Source of the DNA: Paracamarosporium sp. OC-R06-R3
Lineage: Eukaryota; Ascomycota; Dothideomycetes; Pleosporales; Didymosphaeriaceae
Direction: 5' to 3'
DNA: 64,000 nucleotides
Assembly: GCA_019828545.1 (NCBI GenBank)
Contig: JACVRA010000109.1
Span: 372,001-436,000, forward strand
Below are positions 12,437-23,614 of the stretch, piece after piece. How positions within the stretch are numbered: position 1 is the stretch's first letter; every line of letters begins with the position of its first letter. The position numbers and the translations under genes were made by a program. The notes under the pieces are model-generated. The model was given only the letters and a program-made list of their open reading frames with translations. It had not been told where the DNA came from and did not search any database.

Positions 12437-12873
12437 ACAATGGAAGTCAAGTCGATGTATGCAGCAAGAAGAGGAATGAGAAACAGATAGTCGACTAGGA
12501 AAGTGTTTTAGAAGAGAGAAATTGAGAGGAGCATGTCGTCTCTTTGATGGTATGAAGGGAAATCACAATTTGCGTACTATCGAGCTCGCTTGTTCAACTT
12601 CTTTGTTCGCATAGCGTCGGTTTCTGATCTATCGTCGATTCAAGCTCTTCATCTTTGGTCCTTGTTTAGTCCCGGTAGTTAATTTAAGATCATACTATGC
12701 TCTATGGTGCGCTAAAAATGGTGGCGTGCTTAGACGCTTGACGCTCTCATACTCGCTTAGAGAAAAAGCCAAATCAATATTAGATCTGAAAGCCTCACAT
12801 TCCTGAGAGACCTCACAGAAACGAGGACAATAACGCTAGTCGACACCATCACTTCCGTCGTTGGCTTTCATCG
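12437..12873. other. Intergenic
   Basis: Short spacer between two reverse-strand genes. It holds the promoter of the lysine-rich gene and the 3' end of the F-box gene. Nothing else recognised. Confidence 0.5.
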
Positions 12874-14235
12874 TTACTCTGTGACACCCCTTTCCCAATC
12901 CTCAACAGCAGTGCTAACATCGCTCTTCTTGTCTAGCACACGAAGATCAAGCCGAAGCCCCTCCTTTTTGCATGCTTGTTTAGCCATGTACGACACAAGG
13001 GATGTTGTATGTTCTTTCTCCGTCAGCCACACTGTAACACTCTGAAGCACCCTGTTCTGCTGCCGCAACTGCTTCGCAGACCGCGAACACAATGAGATGA
13101 AACTTTCAAATGTCTTCCTGGGCTCATCTCCCTTGATGGTCTGCGCGAACCATTGCACCTTTGGTGGGAGTTTCAATGTTGTGATACCGTCAACATTTTG
13201 CTTGAACAGTGGGAGTAGAACGTTTTCAAGAGCTGGCATTTCCATTAAGTCCTCCACGTAGCCGGTACTCTCATCGCTCTCCCCTAGCCGGTCCATGATA
13301 CCGAGGTCCCTCAGCGTCTCACGGTGGACAAGAAGTGCAGAACTGAGCTGCGCCATATCCATCTTCCTCAAGGGTGACCATTTGTTATGATGTTGGAAGA
13401 GGAACGTTTTTAATCTCTTGCACGCTTTTATAGCTGGCACGAGGATGTCCGTGTCGATGTTCGATTCGCGCAACATGAGGGTTTCTACGCCTGAACTCTT
13501 TTCCTGCATCGGCAGCCAGATGGTCTTCTGCGGGTCAGACTTCAGCCTGTCAACATGCGTCAAGTCCAGCGTGCGTACTGCAGGCAGAAGGAATAGAGGA
13601 TTCAGGTCCATGCCCGACGATCTTCGGAGTTTAATTTTTACGGTGTGAAGATGGGTGAACAAGTGGGGTGATCCTATCCATACAGCTTCGTTCCAGCGGA
13701 TGCGCGACGAATTACTCGTCGTTAAGGTGGCGTCCAGCTTCTCGATATTCGGGGTGAGAGACATTGCGGCTGCGAGGAAGGCGACATGGAGAGTTCCGCC
13801 TATAGCGTGCTCAACTGCTATAGCTAGTTGCTTGTGGAAGAGGGAAGGTAGGCTCAAGAGCATCGATGCGATCTTTTGCCGATTCTCCTTCTCGTACTCT
13901 TCTTTGTCTTCATCCCAGTTGTCATTATTGTCGATCCAGCGGAGTTGCTTGACATGGTCGGCAAGATGAGACTTTGATGCCAGAGTTCTGAGGAAGAAGG
14001 TCTCTTTGCCGAAGGCGGTGTCGAATTTGGCGTAAATGAGTGGTGTGAGTAGGTTGTTAAGTCGCCGGCTTGCACAACCGAAACTGACTAGGGACTTGTG
14101 GTCACTGAGCAACTGGGCGATGTGGACTAGGATTTCCGCGGGAAGTCTCGTGAGCGAGTTTCCCGGGCTGGTGCGAAGTGGGGGCTCAATGGCGGGGGCG
14201 AGTTTGGCATCTGCCACATGCGTTTCAACCGCCAT
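12874..14235 (-). CDS. F-box protein
   Basis: Single-exon gene of 453 residues. An F-box-like motif lies at about residues 29-70 (LTRLPAEILVHIAQLL, then SFGCASRRLNNLL), the segment that binds SKP1 in SCF ubiquitin ligases. The rest is leucine-rich and helical with irregular LRR-like stretches (LFLLPAVRTLDLTHVDRLK; VETLMLRESNIDTD; LENVLLPLF), suggesting a substrate-recognition region. The open frame extends 12 codons further upstream to 14271, but the ATG at 14235 (MAVETHV) looks the more natural start. There is no signal peptide or membrane segment. The substrate is unknown; related fungal genomes carry many such diverged F-box genes. Confidence 0.8.
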   Translation of the reverse strand: MAVETHVADAKLAPAIEPPLRTSPGNSLTRLPAEILVHIAQLLSDHKSLVSFGCASRRLNNLLTPLIYAKFDTAFGKETFFLRTLASKSHLADHVKQLRWIDNNDNWDEDKEEYEKENRQKIASMLLSLPSLFHKQLAIAVEHAIGGTLHVAFLAAAMSLTPNIEKLDATLTTSNSSRIRWNEAVWIGSPHLFTHLHTVKIKLRRSSGMDLNPLFLLPAVRTLDLTHVDRLKSDPQKTIWLPMQEKSSGVETLMLRESNIDTDILVPAIKACKRLKTFLFQHHNKWSPLRKMDMAQLSSALLVHRETLRDLGIMDRLGESDESTGYVEDLMEMPALENVLLPLFKQNVDGITTLKLPPKVQWFAQTIKGDEPRKTFESFISLCSRSAKQLRQQNRVLQSVTVWLTEKEHTTSLVSYMAKQACKKEGLRLDLRVLDKKSDVSTAVEDWERGVTE

Positions 14236-14721
14236 CGTTGAAGTGAGTTCTAAAGTGATACAGTAACACATTTTGAGGATATTTACGAACGCTTGAGAAG
14301 AATTTTGTATGACTGTTTAAATCCATAGATGAGTTGGAGGCTGTGAGCAAGGTGTTAGGCAGCGGCACGCCTAGCCGTGGCTAACCTTATTCGATTAGCA
14401 CCGAGAAGCTGACATCCACCGGTCAATCGCTCATTACAGGAATCAGCAGCACTCACATAATCGCTTCGTCATTCTTTGGCTTCTGAGGACAAGAGCTGGT
14501 GTACGGAAGTTTCACATGCCTTTATGTCTATATCCCGCGGATTGACCCCTAAAGATATTCCGGGCATATTTTCATTGTTTGGTTTGGAAAGTGTAATCCA
14601 TAGCAATGCTCCCATTGTGACTTGGGTACGTCAGATTAGTCATAAGTAGTGCTTCACGTGCTTTGCATTACATTTCATACATGGCGTCGTTACAGACAAG
14701 CCCTCTTTGCTTACGGGTATC
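14236..14721. other. Intergenic
   Basis: Promoter region of the reverse-strand F-box gene and 3' flank of the MFS gene. Apart from the alternative upstream start at 14271, nothing is recognised. Confidence 0.45.
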
Positions 14722-16523
14722 TTAGTGTGCTTCTCTCTCATCTCTCTTGGCATTCTTATACAGATCCTTCATCGCAATAGCACCACCCACCACGAATAGC
14801 AGCGCATTGAAGGACGCCATCATATAAAACGGCGCGCCAGGCCCACTAGAATCAAACAGCGCACCGCCCGCCTTGGTGAGCAGAAGAATGCCAAAGCCCC
14901 CAAGCAAACTGTACGTTCCTGCTATCGATCCTTTGAGATGGGTATGCGAGTCAGGCCCAAAAGAAGACGCAGGTCGTGAATAGCTTGTACCAAGTAGTGG
15001 AGCTTCCTCTGATGACGGTGTCAAAATAGGACTCCGTGGTGGTGTTGCACCTGCTGAAAGATGGCCGTTAGTAGGAGTGGTTTCGCTTGTCGTGGGCGGT
15101 TGGTGTTTGCTGCTATCATCGTCGTTGATGCCGCGGCCTAGCAGTGCAAGAGAGCATACAATGGCACCGATTTGACTGATGCCGAGTAATGCGACGATTG
15201 CAAAAATTCCTCCTGAGCCATCTTCGCTCTTGGGATCAGGGCTCGCAAGTGACCCAAAGGCGGAGTAACCGGCCACGCCTGCCACTGCTGCTAGCAGCAA
15301 TGGGAGGTTGTACTTTCGGTAGCGAGCGGATAGATAGCCGAATATAGGTGCAGAGAGAAGGGCAATCAGCTGGCTGATGCCGGTCAACATAGCTGCGAGT
15401 TTGTAAGCTTGCGGGCAGGAATTCTTGATATCGGCAGGATCCGAAGGGTCTGTGGCGCGACATTGACCAGTTCTCAAGAAGTACGTGTTGGTGAAGAGTG
15501 GGATGAACAGGCTGATAGCCACGGAGGAAGCTCTCGCAACAAAGCCACCCACATAACCCAATCTAATGGTTGGCGACTGATATCCAAGGCGCACGCTCTC
15601 CCAGAACAATCGCGGATATGAGAGAATGCGCTGGCGCGACTGGGTGGTATCAGCTGGCTTTTGCTGGTCTGTGCATATGAGACGCTTCCAGCTCTTCTCC
15701 TCCTCGCCAGGTAGACGCCGCAGCCCGAAGAAGCACCCAAGCGCGACGATTATGGCAATAGTCCCAACAACGTAGAACGAGTCGGCAACAGCAGCAGCTG
15801 GTTCGGCTCCTCCGCGCCCAAAGCGTGTGGGAAGCGGCAAAAATATAAGCAATGCCACGAGAGCGCCGCAGCCCGTAAACATGCCCACAAGCCCTGCGAG
15901 GTGCGATGTAGACGCGTCGGTATCTTTCCTCACAACTGTATCATCGCCAGGCGGGGATCTCGATTGGAAGCGCGCGGGCGTAATTGTCAACTCGGATGAG
16001 ATGGAAGGAGCCAGAGCATGCGACGTTCCGTTTGCACGCCTGCGAGGCGTCCTCGGATCGTGTACGATCTCCACGACAGTCATGGTAGGTAGGATTGCAG
16101 TGACCATGGTGGCGCTGTCGTTCCTAGTCAGCATCTACTCGTGGCTCGAAGCAAGAGAACTCACGTAGCAGTCGCACCCAAACTGAACAGCAACCGCGCA
16201 AGGAGCAGCTGCGGGTAAACGTTCTTCGCCGCCATGAAAACCCATAGGCTCACGCCGACAATTGCATACCCAATGACGGCAACGCTTCGTACGCCTACGC
16301 GATCACTCAACAATCCCCAGGCCGGGCATGCAACCAATGCCACCAGCTCATCCGCGAAACCCAGCGTGCCCACCGCATCGCCAACGTTGTGCGCTTGACC
16401 GATGCGCTGCGTGATCACGAACGATATCGAGCTGTTCAGGAAGACAAGGAATGAAATGGAGAAGAGCGCGACGCCGAACAGGTATGTCGCGATCTGCGTG
16501 CGCGACGCCGTAAAGCCGAGCAT
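14722..16523 (-). CDS. Major facilitator superfamily transporter
   Basis: Membrane transporter of 583 residues from two exons, 16523-16165 and 16114-14722, joined across a 50-nt intron (GTGAGT donor, CTGAC branch, CAG acceptor). Helix 1 (YLFGVALFSISFLVFLNSSI) and the loop WGLLSDRVGVRS, an MFS motif A variant, are in exon 1. About twelve hydrophobic segments follow. The middle loop contains a charged stretch of about 60 residues, and a long Ser/Pro/Thr-rich loop before helix 11 carries the acidic dileucine EEAPLL, a signal that in yeast can direct proteins to the vacuole. The substrate cannot be inferred. It lies 330 bp downstream of the P450 gene on the same strand; co-regulation is possible but unproven. 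Confidence 0.9.
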
Positions 16524-16853
16524 TGTGAACTAGAGACCAAGGCGCAGCTCCAGAGAGCGTGCCAGATGCAGGTCAGTCAGCGGGGGAGCATCAGAACCGT
16601 GTTGTTGACAAACGGTGGCTGAGATGTGAATGAGCAACGTCACCGATGCCTGGGCATCAACCGAAAAGTCACGTGCTTTTACTACAACCCTCGAGTCGTC
16701 ATGCGCCATACGGGATACTGTTTAAGAAAAAGTATTCTGCATTCAATTGGGACAAAGTTCTACATACAAATGTCGACCCGTGCTGCCATTCCACGTAAGA
16801 AACAAGTTTAGACAATGAGCCCTTTTTCGCGTCTCCCCAAAACATTGGTCCTC
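16524..16853. other. Intergenic between MFS and P450 genes
   Basis: A 330-bp spacer: upstream region of the MFS gene and 3' UTR of the P450 gene. No additional gene seen. Confidence 0.5.
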
Positions 16854-18696
16854 TTAGACCTTCCCCCACCCACAAGGCTTCCCCTGCCCCTGATTCTCGC
16901 CCCAGAACTCCCGGCTTTCTCTATAGTCTCCCTTCTCCCGTCCCTGTTCAAACAATTGCCTAACCTTCTCAGCGCGCGCACTGTCACGCGGCTGTAGCTC
17001 AAATTTGAAAGGCAGCGGCTTAGCAATGAGCAACGTGCTAAAGTCAAGCGTCGGATCGATGTTAGCAGGATCAAACTTAGACAGCTCTTTCGAGTTGGGG
17101 GTGGATGGTGTAGCGGAGCCAGTTCGCTTGGAAATGTTGAACATCCATGCGATCGATCCAACTCCAATCAAAAGGTCCTCGTCAGCGACCGTCTGGCCCT
17201 GACAAAGTCTACGGCCATAGCCAAACTGGGTGCAGTTGATAATGGTGGGAAATTGAGTGAGCGGTTCTTGGTATGATGGCCAGTCGGGTTCGACCCATCG
17301 TAGTGGGTTAAAAGTCTCTGGGTCGGGGAACATAGAAGGATCGCGTGAGATGGCCCTTTCCAAGTGTCAGTCAAACTTTTTCTTTCGACGTATAGATGGA
17401 TAAAGCCTACCATTCGAGTGGGTGCATCACGCTGCCTTTCGGGATATGGTAACCCTTGTACTCATCGTCCTGAGTCAGCTCATGGGGAATACCGGTAGGA
17501 ACAGGCGGCCGCCAACGGAAACACTCTCGAATGATGGCGCGCAAGAAGGGAAGACTAGGGCGGTCCTCGGCAATAGGAAGGCGATCACCACACACGCGAT
17601 CTATTTCTGCCTGAAGCATGGGCAAATACTGTGGGTAATAGCACATAGCTAAGCAGAACGTCTGCATTGGTGCAGCAACGGTCAGCGCCCCAGCAATACC
17701 GTGCATACCAACAGCATACGCGCCTTCCTGCTCATGCTGAAATCCCCACTTGCTACGGTTATCTAGGAAGATTTTCATCCATGACTGAGATGTGCTTTTC
17801 TCTTGAGCGTCCTTCTCAACCTCACCTTGCATGATCTCGAAGAATTTACACTCGGTCCGGGCACGCCTTCGTTCCCATGCTTTGGCGGGCGACAACCACT
17901 CAGGGAGAGCCATCACAAATGGGAGTTTGTTTCCGAATGCGCCAGTCGGGGAAACTCCAAACAATAACTCACGTGCGCGCTGTTTGAGTTCGTCACTGGC
18001 CTCGCTGTGGCCCCAAGCGAGGCGACAAGTGACACGGGCAATGAAGGATTCTAGAGCATGATTGTAACGCTCTGGATCGTCCAGCAGTTCGACAAGCATG
18101 CGCTTTGCTTCGATTTCGGGATATCGATAGAAGAGATTCTTTTCTGATTCACGCATAATAACGTTCGCAAACTTCCTCTGTCGTGCCCACCCCTCTGAGA
18201 TGCCTTAGCGAGAGATTTGTAGATTGGTGTGATGTTCGACTTACCATTCTTACTCAGGAGTGGTAGATACTGAGCACTGGTTCTATTGTCATCGATTAGG
18301 CCTGGGATGTGCGGCCTATCAGAGTATATGGAACCCTTCTTCGCCAAAAGGTCTTTGGCTACCTCATCGGAAGATATCCAGACGTGGTTGGTACCAGCTA
18401 GGTTGACCTGATATATGGGACCGTACTCTTTACTCCAATCGGCAAACTTGATGTGCCCATTCTTCTCGGGTATGTCAGGAACAGATCCAATGACGGGGTA
18501 TCCTAACAGTTGTACTAGTCTTAGCAAGAAAAACCAACCTGGTCGGTAGTATACAGAGCGTATGAACCGTACCTTTGGGTCCAGGGAGGTTTTTGAGATG
18601 AGTCGGTATCCTATTACGACGTGTTGACTCGACGACCTTCCAGGCTAAGTAAATAATTAAAGATAATGACAGGAAAATGAAGGTGAGGGGAGCCAT
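16854..18696 (-). CDS. Cytochrome P450 monooxygenase
   Basis: Haem-thiolate monooxygenase of 555 residues, ER-anchored by an N-terminal helix (residues 3-19) followed by the Pro-rich hinge LKNLPGPKG. Four exons: 18696-18573, 18502-18245, 18194-17411 and 17355-16854. Diagnostic motifs are all present: helix C EGWARQRKF (from 128), I helix GIAGALTVAA with AGALT at 295-299, K helix ECFR (351-354), PERF-like FNPLRW (404-409), and the haem loop FGYGRRLCQG (433-442; Cys440 ligates iron). The usual acidic residue before the I-helix Thr is replaced by Leu298, so proton delivery may differ from the standard mechanism. The CYP family number cannot be assigned by eye. The adjacent same-strand MFS gene suggests, but does not show, joint handling of a small molecule. 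Confidence 0.95.
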
Positions 18697-21196
18697 TAGA
18701 GTGGAAACGGCTGCGAAGAATGACAGAAAGTTGAAGAGAAGAAAGACACTCGGAGATCTTTGGAAAACTAGGTTTCAATCGGCAATAAGGGGCGCGGCAT
18801 GCCTCATATAACCCACAGGACATGTAGGATGAGACAAATGATATCAGAAACAAGCCTTTTCCCGATAGGAGCGAAGAATATAAGCTGATATGTTTAGAAA
18901 CCTATCAGCCATGATGGTTAATGCCTGCATCTTTTGTATGCGTAACTGGGTTTGCTATGACGATCAGGTACTGGGTTTGTTCAGCTTTTGGGTATGTCGA
19001 TTTACGAAACGATATTGTGAATCAATAGTGTGTGGATTGACTCAAGGGCTTTCGACACCAACGCTGGAACTTTGGTTTCAAACCGGAATCTAGCAGGGTT
19101 TGCCTCTGAAAGAGCGCGAGCCGATTTAGCCGATGGTCTACATTTCGGTATGCTAGCTATATCCTTCGGCTCATTCGGAAGTTATTCAATTGAGAAATCG
19201 ATACTATGGAATATTTCAGCCTTGCTAGAAGTCCTACATAGGGATGTATAGACACTTGATTTCGTTCGACGGTCAGTTCCTTACGTCCTATTTCTCCCTT
19301 ATTACCAGGTGAAACTGTTGTTTATGTCTAGCAGGCATCTCTCTTCCCGTTCAATCCTTAGCGCAGTATAGGCTAGAGTAAGGCACTCCTAAGCTGCTAG
19401 GTTACTCGACCCAAGACCTTAGTGTGGATAAGGATACAATGCTCTCATCCGTTATTTATTGAATAACGATGAGTTCTTATACATTGTAGTTACCTATTTA
19501 GACTTTTGCCTATTCCGTGAATCACCAGTGAGCGCCCTCTGATATGGCTCGCTGATAATGGTCTATCTGTATACAGAGTGTGATCTCTCATGGCTGCTCT
19601 GAGATAACTCTCTTAGCATGAATTGTACACCGTTCTGCATACTTGATAACAGAGGGGTGCCAACCTCGGAACCAAGCACGATGAAAATGCGGGAAGGATA
19701 TCGAGTTGTAAAATTAGCACTCGCGAAACTGCCTCAAGAAGACGAAGTGGAGAGTTTACAAATAGTTCGAGAGGTAGTTTCGTTCAGAGACCCGCTAATA
19801 GCATAATTGGTTTGAGAATTTATAGAAATGTCAAGTTTCACGCATCTAAGGAGATCGCTTGCTAGTAACCTCATAGCCGCTGTATATCCAGCCCAGGCTC
19901 GCGTTTGATCCAACTTGTGATCGATTCGAAGCTCTGTGGCTGACATAGTCGCTGTGTGTTTAGCTGTCGCAATCTCGACGCGTACAGATGAGGTTGCTGG
20001 AAAACGTGAATAACGACTGTAAAGCTCACATTGTGGTGATCTTATTCGTTACGAACGATTGTTTGGGAGGGCGTTTATTCAGTCGGCGTCTACCGGTTGG
20101 TGTCTTGACGTTGCCGGAAACATTGAAGCTAATCTATTGTGGAAAGATGCGGCTCTGAAGCGTGAAACACCGATCGTCTTGTTTGACCCGTGTTCCTATG
20201 GCTAAGAAACACTACTGGAGAATATGTGCGGGGTGCCGAAATTATAATATTGCGACCCCAAGCATTCCAAGGCGAAAAAGCCAGTCGTTTTGGTGTTGAA
20301 AGATAACCTTAATAATGCTCGCGGTCCTGAGACTTGCAATGCCGACTAGACTTTAAGACTCTCTAATGAGAAACCTCCGACGCGAGCTAGATGCATTAGC
20401 GCTCACAACATAAACCAATTTGAGCCTTTGCAGCACCGGGAGCGTGACGCGCGAGTCGACTGGTGGTCCTTCGGCAACCGGCGAGTCTTACATAAATCTA
20501 GTAAGTTACGATAGTATTGATTGTTTCACAAAGTCGAGTCCTTAGTTCCAAGCAATGATTACGAACCCAGATCCATACTGAAATATTGATTTTCCTTCGG
20601 GTAATGCTTGGAGTATGCCTCGGGCATGGCATTCAGCGGATCATCCTTGCATGGCTCCACTGTGGGTGTTCTGTGGGTCCGTGGAACCAGTGACCCTCCT
20701 CGGGATCGGGATATGATGCAAGAAATGGTTTTCCAGCTGGAGCAATGCGAGGACGCGATGTTCGAACAGGAAACCCTTCACGTACGAATAAATCAGTGTA
20801 TTTGACTACTTATATGGCCACTGGGATTATCACCGCTGCTCGTAGTAAGTTTTATTGGTTATGAAGGAAGAAAAGAAAAGATGACAACCATTTCGAATTG
20901 ATAATTGCATGTTATGCTTCTCCAATTGCAGTCAGAGTGAAGAGATTACATGAGAATCTTCCACTTCCTCCACACATATGCCAGGTTATGCGACAACTAG
21001 GATTGTCACAATAACTCCTACCTAACGCTTTTGTCAAGGATAGCATAGGACTTGCAACCCTGAAACTCGCAAATGTTGGCATCGTAGGCCTCATGGCGTT
21101 GACCACATTGGAGACCCGGAGCTACCGCAGAGATCGAGGTGAAGTACCAATATTCTCTTATGCCCCCTGTCTTTCAATGGCCTTTCTGCTGGACCC
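18697..21196. other. Gene-poor stretch
   Basis: About 2.5 kb without a supportable gene. Short open frames (19618-19806, 20608-20805 forward) read locally like protein but have no start context, continuation or domain I recognise; they could be relics. The right end holds the 3' flank of the small secreted pseudogene. Confidence 0.4.
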
Positions 21197-21913
21197 TTAT
21201 TTCGCGACAACCTTGCCATGAGTGATGGATCTACCACCTTTCACACTCTGTTCTCCCTGAGTTTCACTTTGCTTCGCCTTATGAGTACAATCGGTCCAGC
21301 CACATTTGTAGCACTAGGCTATTGTAAGTAAACAGCTTATAATTCCAATATGATAGATTGTGCACTGACATCCTCAAAATCGCAGGGTTTCCATACTGCA
21401 ATGCAAATCACAGTCATCAGGGAATTGCCAGCAATATGGGAACTAGAGAGATTGTCAGAGTTCGCTCTTTATTGAAATAAAAGACCCACCCAACGACACT
21501 GATAATAGTGCTTATCACATTTGTCACACCAGTCTGGCTTGTCCGGCGATTCGTGGTGCTGCGCGGTGGGATCGCGACGCTCCCCATTACGCTCTCGATG
21601 TGCTTCCTCTTGCGGGGCCTCTTGTCCCTGGTTACGTTCTTGAGCGCTGCCTACGATGGTCGGTCCACGGAAACATTTGGCATCACCATCATTGCAGTCG
21701 AGCCAGGCTGGAGGCTCACTAAGGTCGAACCGAGCGAGTGGTGCTGGGTAATAGTGAGTACAAGACCCAAATAACATAGCAGGCCGTTCGATGGAAGGGA
21801 TGGTGTCACCCGCACGATGGCGTTCTATATAGCTGCGCTCCTTTCTGGGTACATTGCTTACCAGCTCAGACGACTACGGCGAGAACCGCGAAGAAAAGCA
21901 GGGACAGCTTCAT
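21197..21913 (-). pseudogene. Small secreted cysteine-rich protein gene with in-frame stop
   Basis: Exon 1 (21913-21862) starts MKLSLLFFAVLAVVV, a textbook signal peptide, but codon 16 is TGA (21868-21866). The exon then ends at a GTAAGC donor; a 118-nt intron ends at CCCAG, and exon 2 from 21743 continues in the correct phase with AAPLARFDL, just where signal peptidase would cut. Exon 2 carries cysteines in LDCNDGDAKCF and WCDKCDKHYYQCRW and ends at a donor near 21490-21486. Possible further exons include KPCDFED and, after an acceptor near 21300, CYKCGWTDCTHK, ending at TAA 21199-21197; these last junctions are uncertain. Cys pairs in CxxC spacing suggest disulphides or metal binding. It is either a pseudogene broken by one nonsense codon or a gene with an unusual first exon. 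No known family assigned. Confidence 0.5.
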
Positions 21914-22738
21914 GATGTAATTGAGCCAAAATTGCTGTCAAGATTAGTATTGTCGAGCACAGTTGACAGTTGACAGAGCAATGCAATGGATAAAGATGGG
22001 GTTTTAAGATGCAGAAGTGCTAAATCTGAAGACAAACGCTTTGCTACTGAAGACGCACACACTTAGCCATGTGTACCAGGTGACGTCTACTACCTCGACC
22101 GAAGCAAACCGAAGTAGCACGTAGAAATCCGGGTCTAACCACATATTGAGTTTTCAAAATCGGTATTCTAGACTGCTGCTTCCTCGATTAGCAATATGTG
22201 CAATTGGACTGAGGGCCTTGACGGAAGCCAAATAAAACACTGACACTATTGATACTTGTACGATTCCGGTATTGCAACTACCAAGCTATCTCTTCTATTA
22301 AAAACCAAAAGCTGAATGAGTGGGCCTGATGAACAGAAGCCTTATCCTAAAGAAAGTCGGAGATTGGAAACCGAAAGAAGGGTTGAAATCCATCAACATA
22401 CGATGCATCTAGTTTATCAAGAGTTACCAGTAAAAACTCAATGGCCACAAGGCTTCAATTCTGGATGGAAGCCTTAGGAACCGTACCTTGCACCTTCAGA
22501 TGTTACAGACCATATTCTGTCTCCAAATTTTCAACATAAACTGATTACAGACCGGTCGCGGAGTATCATGAATTATTCCATAAGCTCTTATAGTTCAAGG
22601 TTCATTAAGGAGACTTGTTCTAACAGAGATGTCGATATATGTGGATATCTCTGATAAATCATATGAATGATAACTCTAGTGTTCCAGCAAAACTCGATCC
22701 TTTCCTCATTATCCCACCTTCGCACCTATGGTCGATAT
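21914..22738. other. Intergenic
   Basis: About 800 bases, AT-leaning, with the upstream region of the small secreted gene and the 3' flank of the LPMO gene. No gene seen. Confidence 0.5.
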
Positions 22739-23614
22739 CTAGCACTTGAATACCGACGGCCCAGGCACGGTGTACGTCTTCTGCCCACTGTACAGGTTGT
22801 ACAGAATTCCTGGGTCGGAAGACTTGTACGCGCCAGGCAAGCTCACGCTCGCAGGCGTCTTGCTGGCCGAGCCGCCCTGAACATTGATCTGAGCGCACTC
22901 CTAATCATTGTTAGCGCACAGCCTTCCCCATTCAAGCCAAGATATCTTACCATGTAGAATTGCGCTCCACCTGAACTAGAGGCACCATGCAGCGCAATAA
23001 GCTCACCACGGAGCAGGTACTGTCCCGGCGCAATGCATTGCGGGATGGTAATAGTCTGCACGCCGCCATTTGCAATGAGTCGGTCGACGCCCCATTTACC
23101 GTCGGAGCCGAGACCGTCTTCTGCGATCTTGAACCAACCAGCTGCGAAACCATCAGTTCCACAAACTCTTTTCATCTAGTAGAGACGAAGGGAGGGCAAT
23201 ACACACATCCAGACCCAGCGTCAGTCTTCGCATCCGACACTTTCTTCAAGTACGCCATTACGGGACCCTTGTGACTCGCATCAATGACATCGTTCGAACC
23301 GGATGTGAGCGTGTGTCGCCATGTGAGCTTTGCGGTTGAGCCGGCTTGGACGTTGATGACAGTGTTGGTCTTCTGGACGGCACCGTTGGGACCACCGTTG
23401 CAGGCGATATCGCTGGAGGACACGTCTGTGATGGGCTGTTGCACGTCAGATCTCGCGCCTAAGTGCAAAGAGGATCGCATTTGGAACATACGCCATCATA
23501 CGAGACGACTCGCACGCCATCTCCGACAGCACCACTGTTGAGTGAGACGAAGATGGTGTGCGCGGAGGCGGTCGAGGCCGCGGCAGCGAGGGCGAGAGAC
23601 GTCGAGAACTTCAT
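22739..23614 (-). CDS. AA9 lytic polysaccharide monooxygenase (secreted)
   Basis: Copper enzyme that oxidatively cleaves cellulose or related β-1,4-glucans outside the cell. Four exons: 23614-23492, 23435-23207, 23141-22951 and 22900-22739, encoding 234 residues. The 18-residue signal peptide ([18 protein letters not shown]) is followed directly by His19, the required N-terminal copper ligand after cleavage. The other histidine-brace residue is His96 ([12 protein letters not shown]), the axial residue is Tyr180 in QFYMEC, and the second-sphere His169 and Gln178 are in place. Cys53 and Cys183 match the conserved disulphide. There is no CBM1; the protein ends soon after the catalytic domain (PGPSVFKC). 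All splice sites are canonical, with a CTGAC branch in intron 1. Catalytically complete; C1/C4 regioselectivity cannot be judged. Confidence 0.95.

Noticed and set aside
11910..12479. 189-codon forward frame rich in Ser, Phe and Leu
   Set aside because: Exact antisense of the Lys/Glu repeats of the coiled-coil gene; hydrophobicity is an artefact.
14272..16523. MFS and P450 as part of a secondary-metabolite cluster
   Set aside because: No polyketide synthase, NRPS, terpene synthase or prenyltransferase occurs anywhere in the window.
18697..21196. Transposon remnant
   Set aside because: No terminal repeats, target-site duplication, integrase, reverse-transcriptase or DDE-type motifs could be found in any frame.
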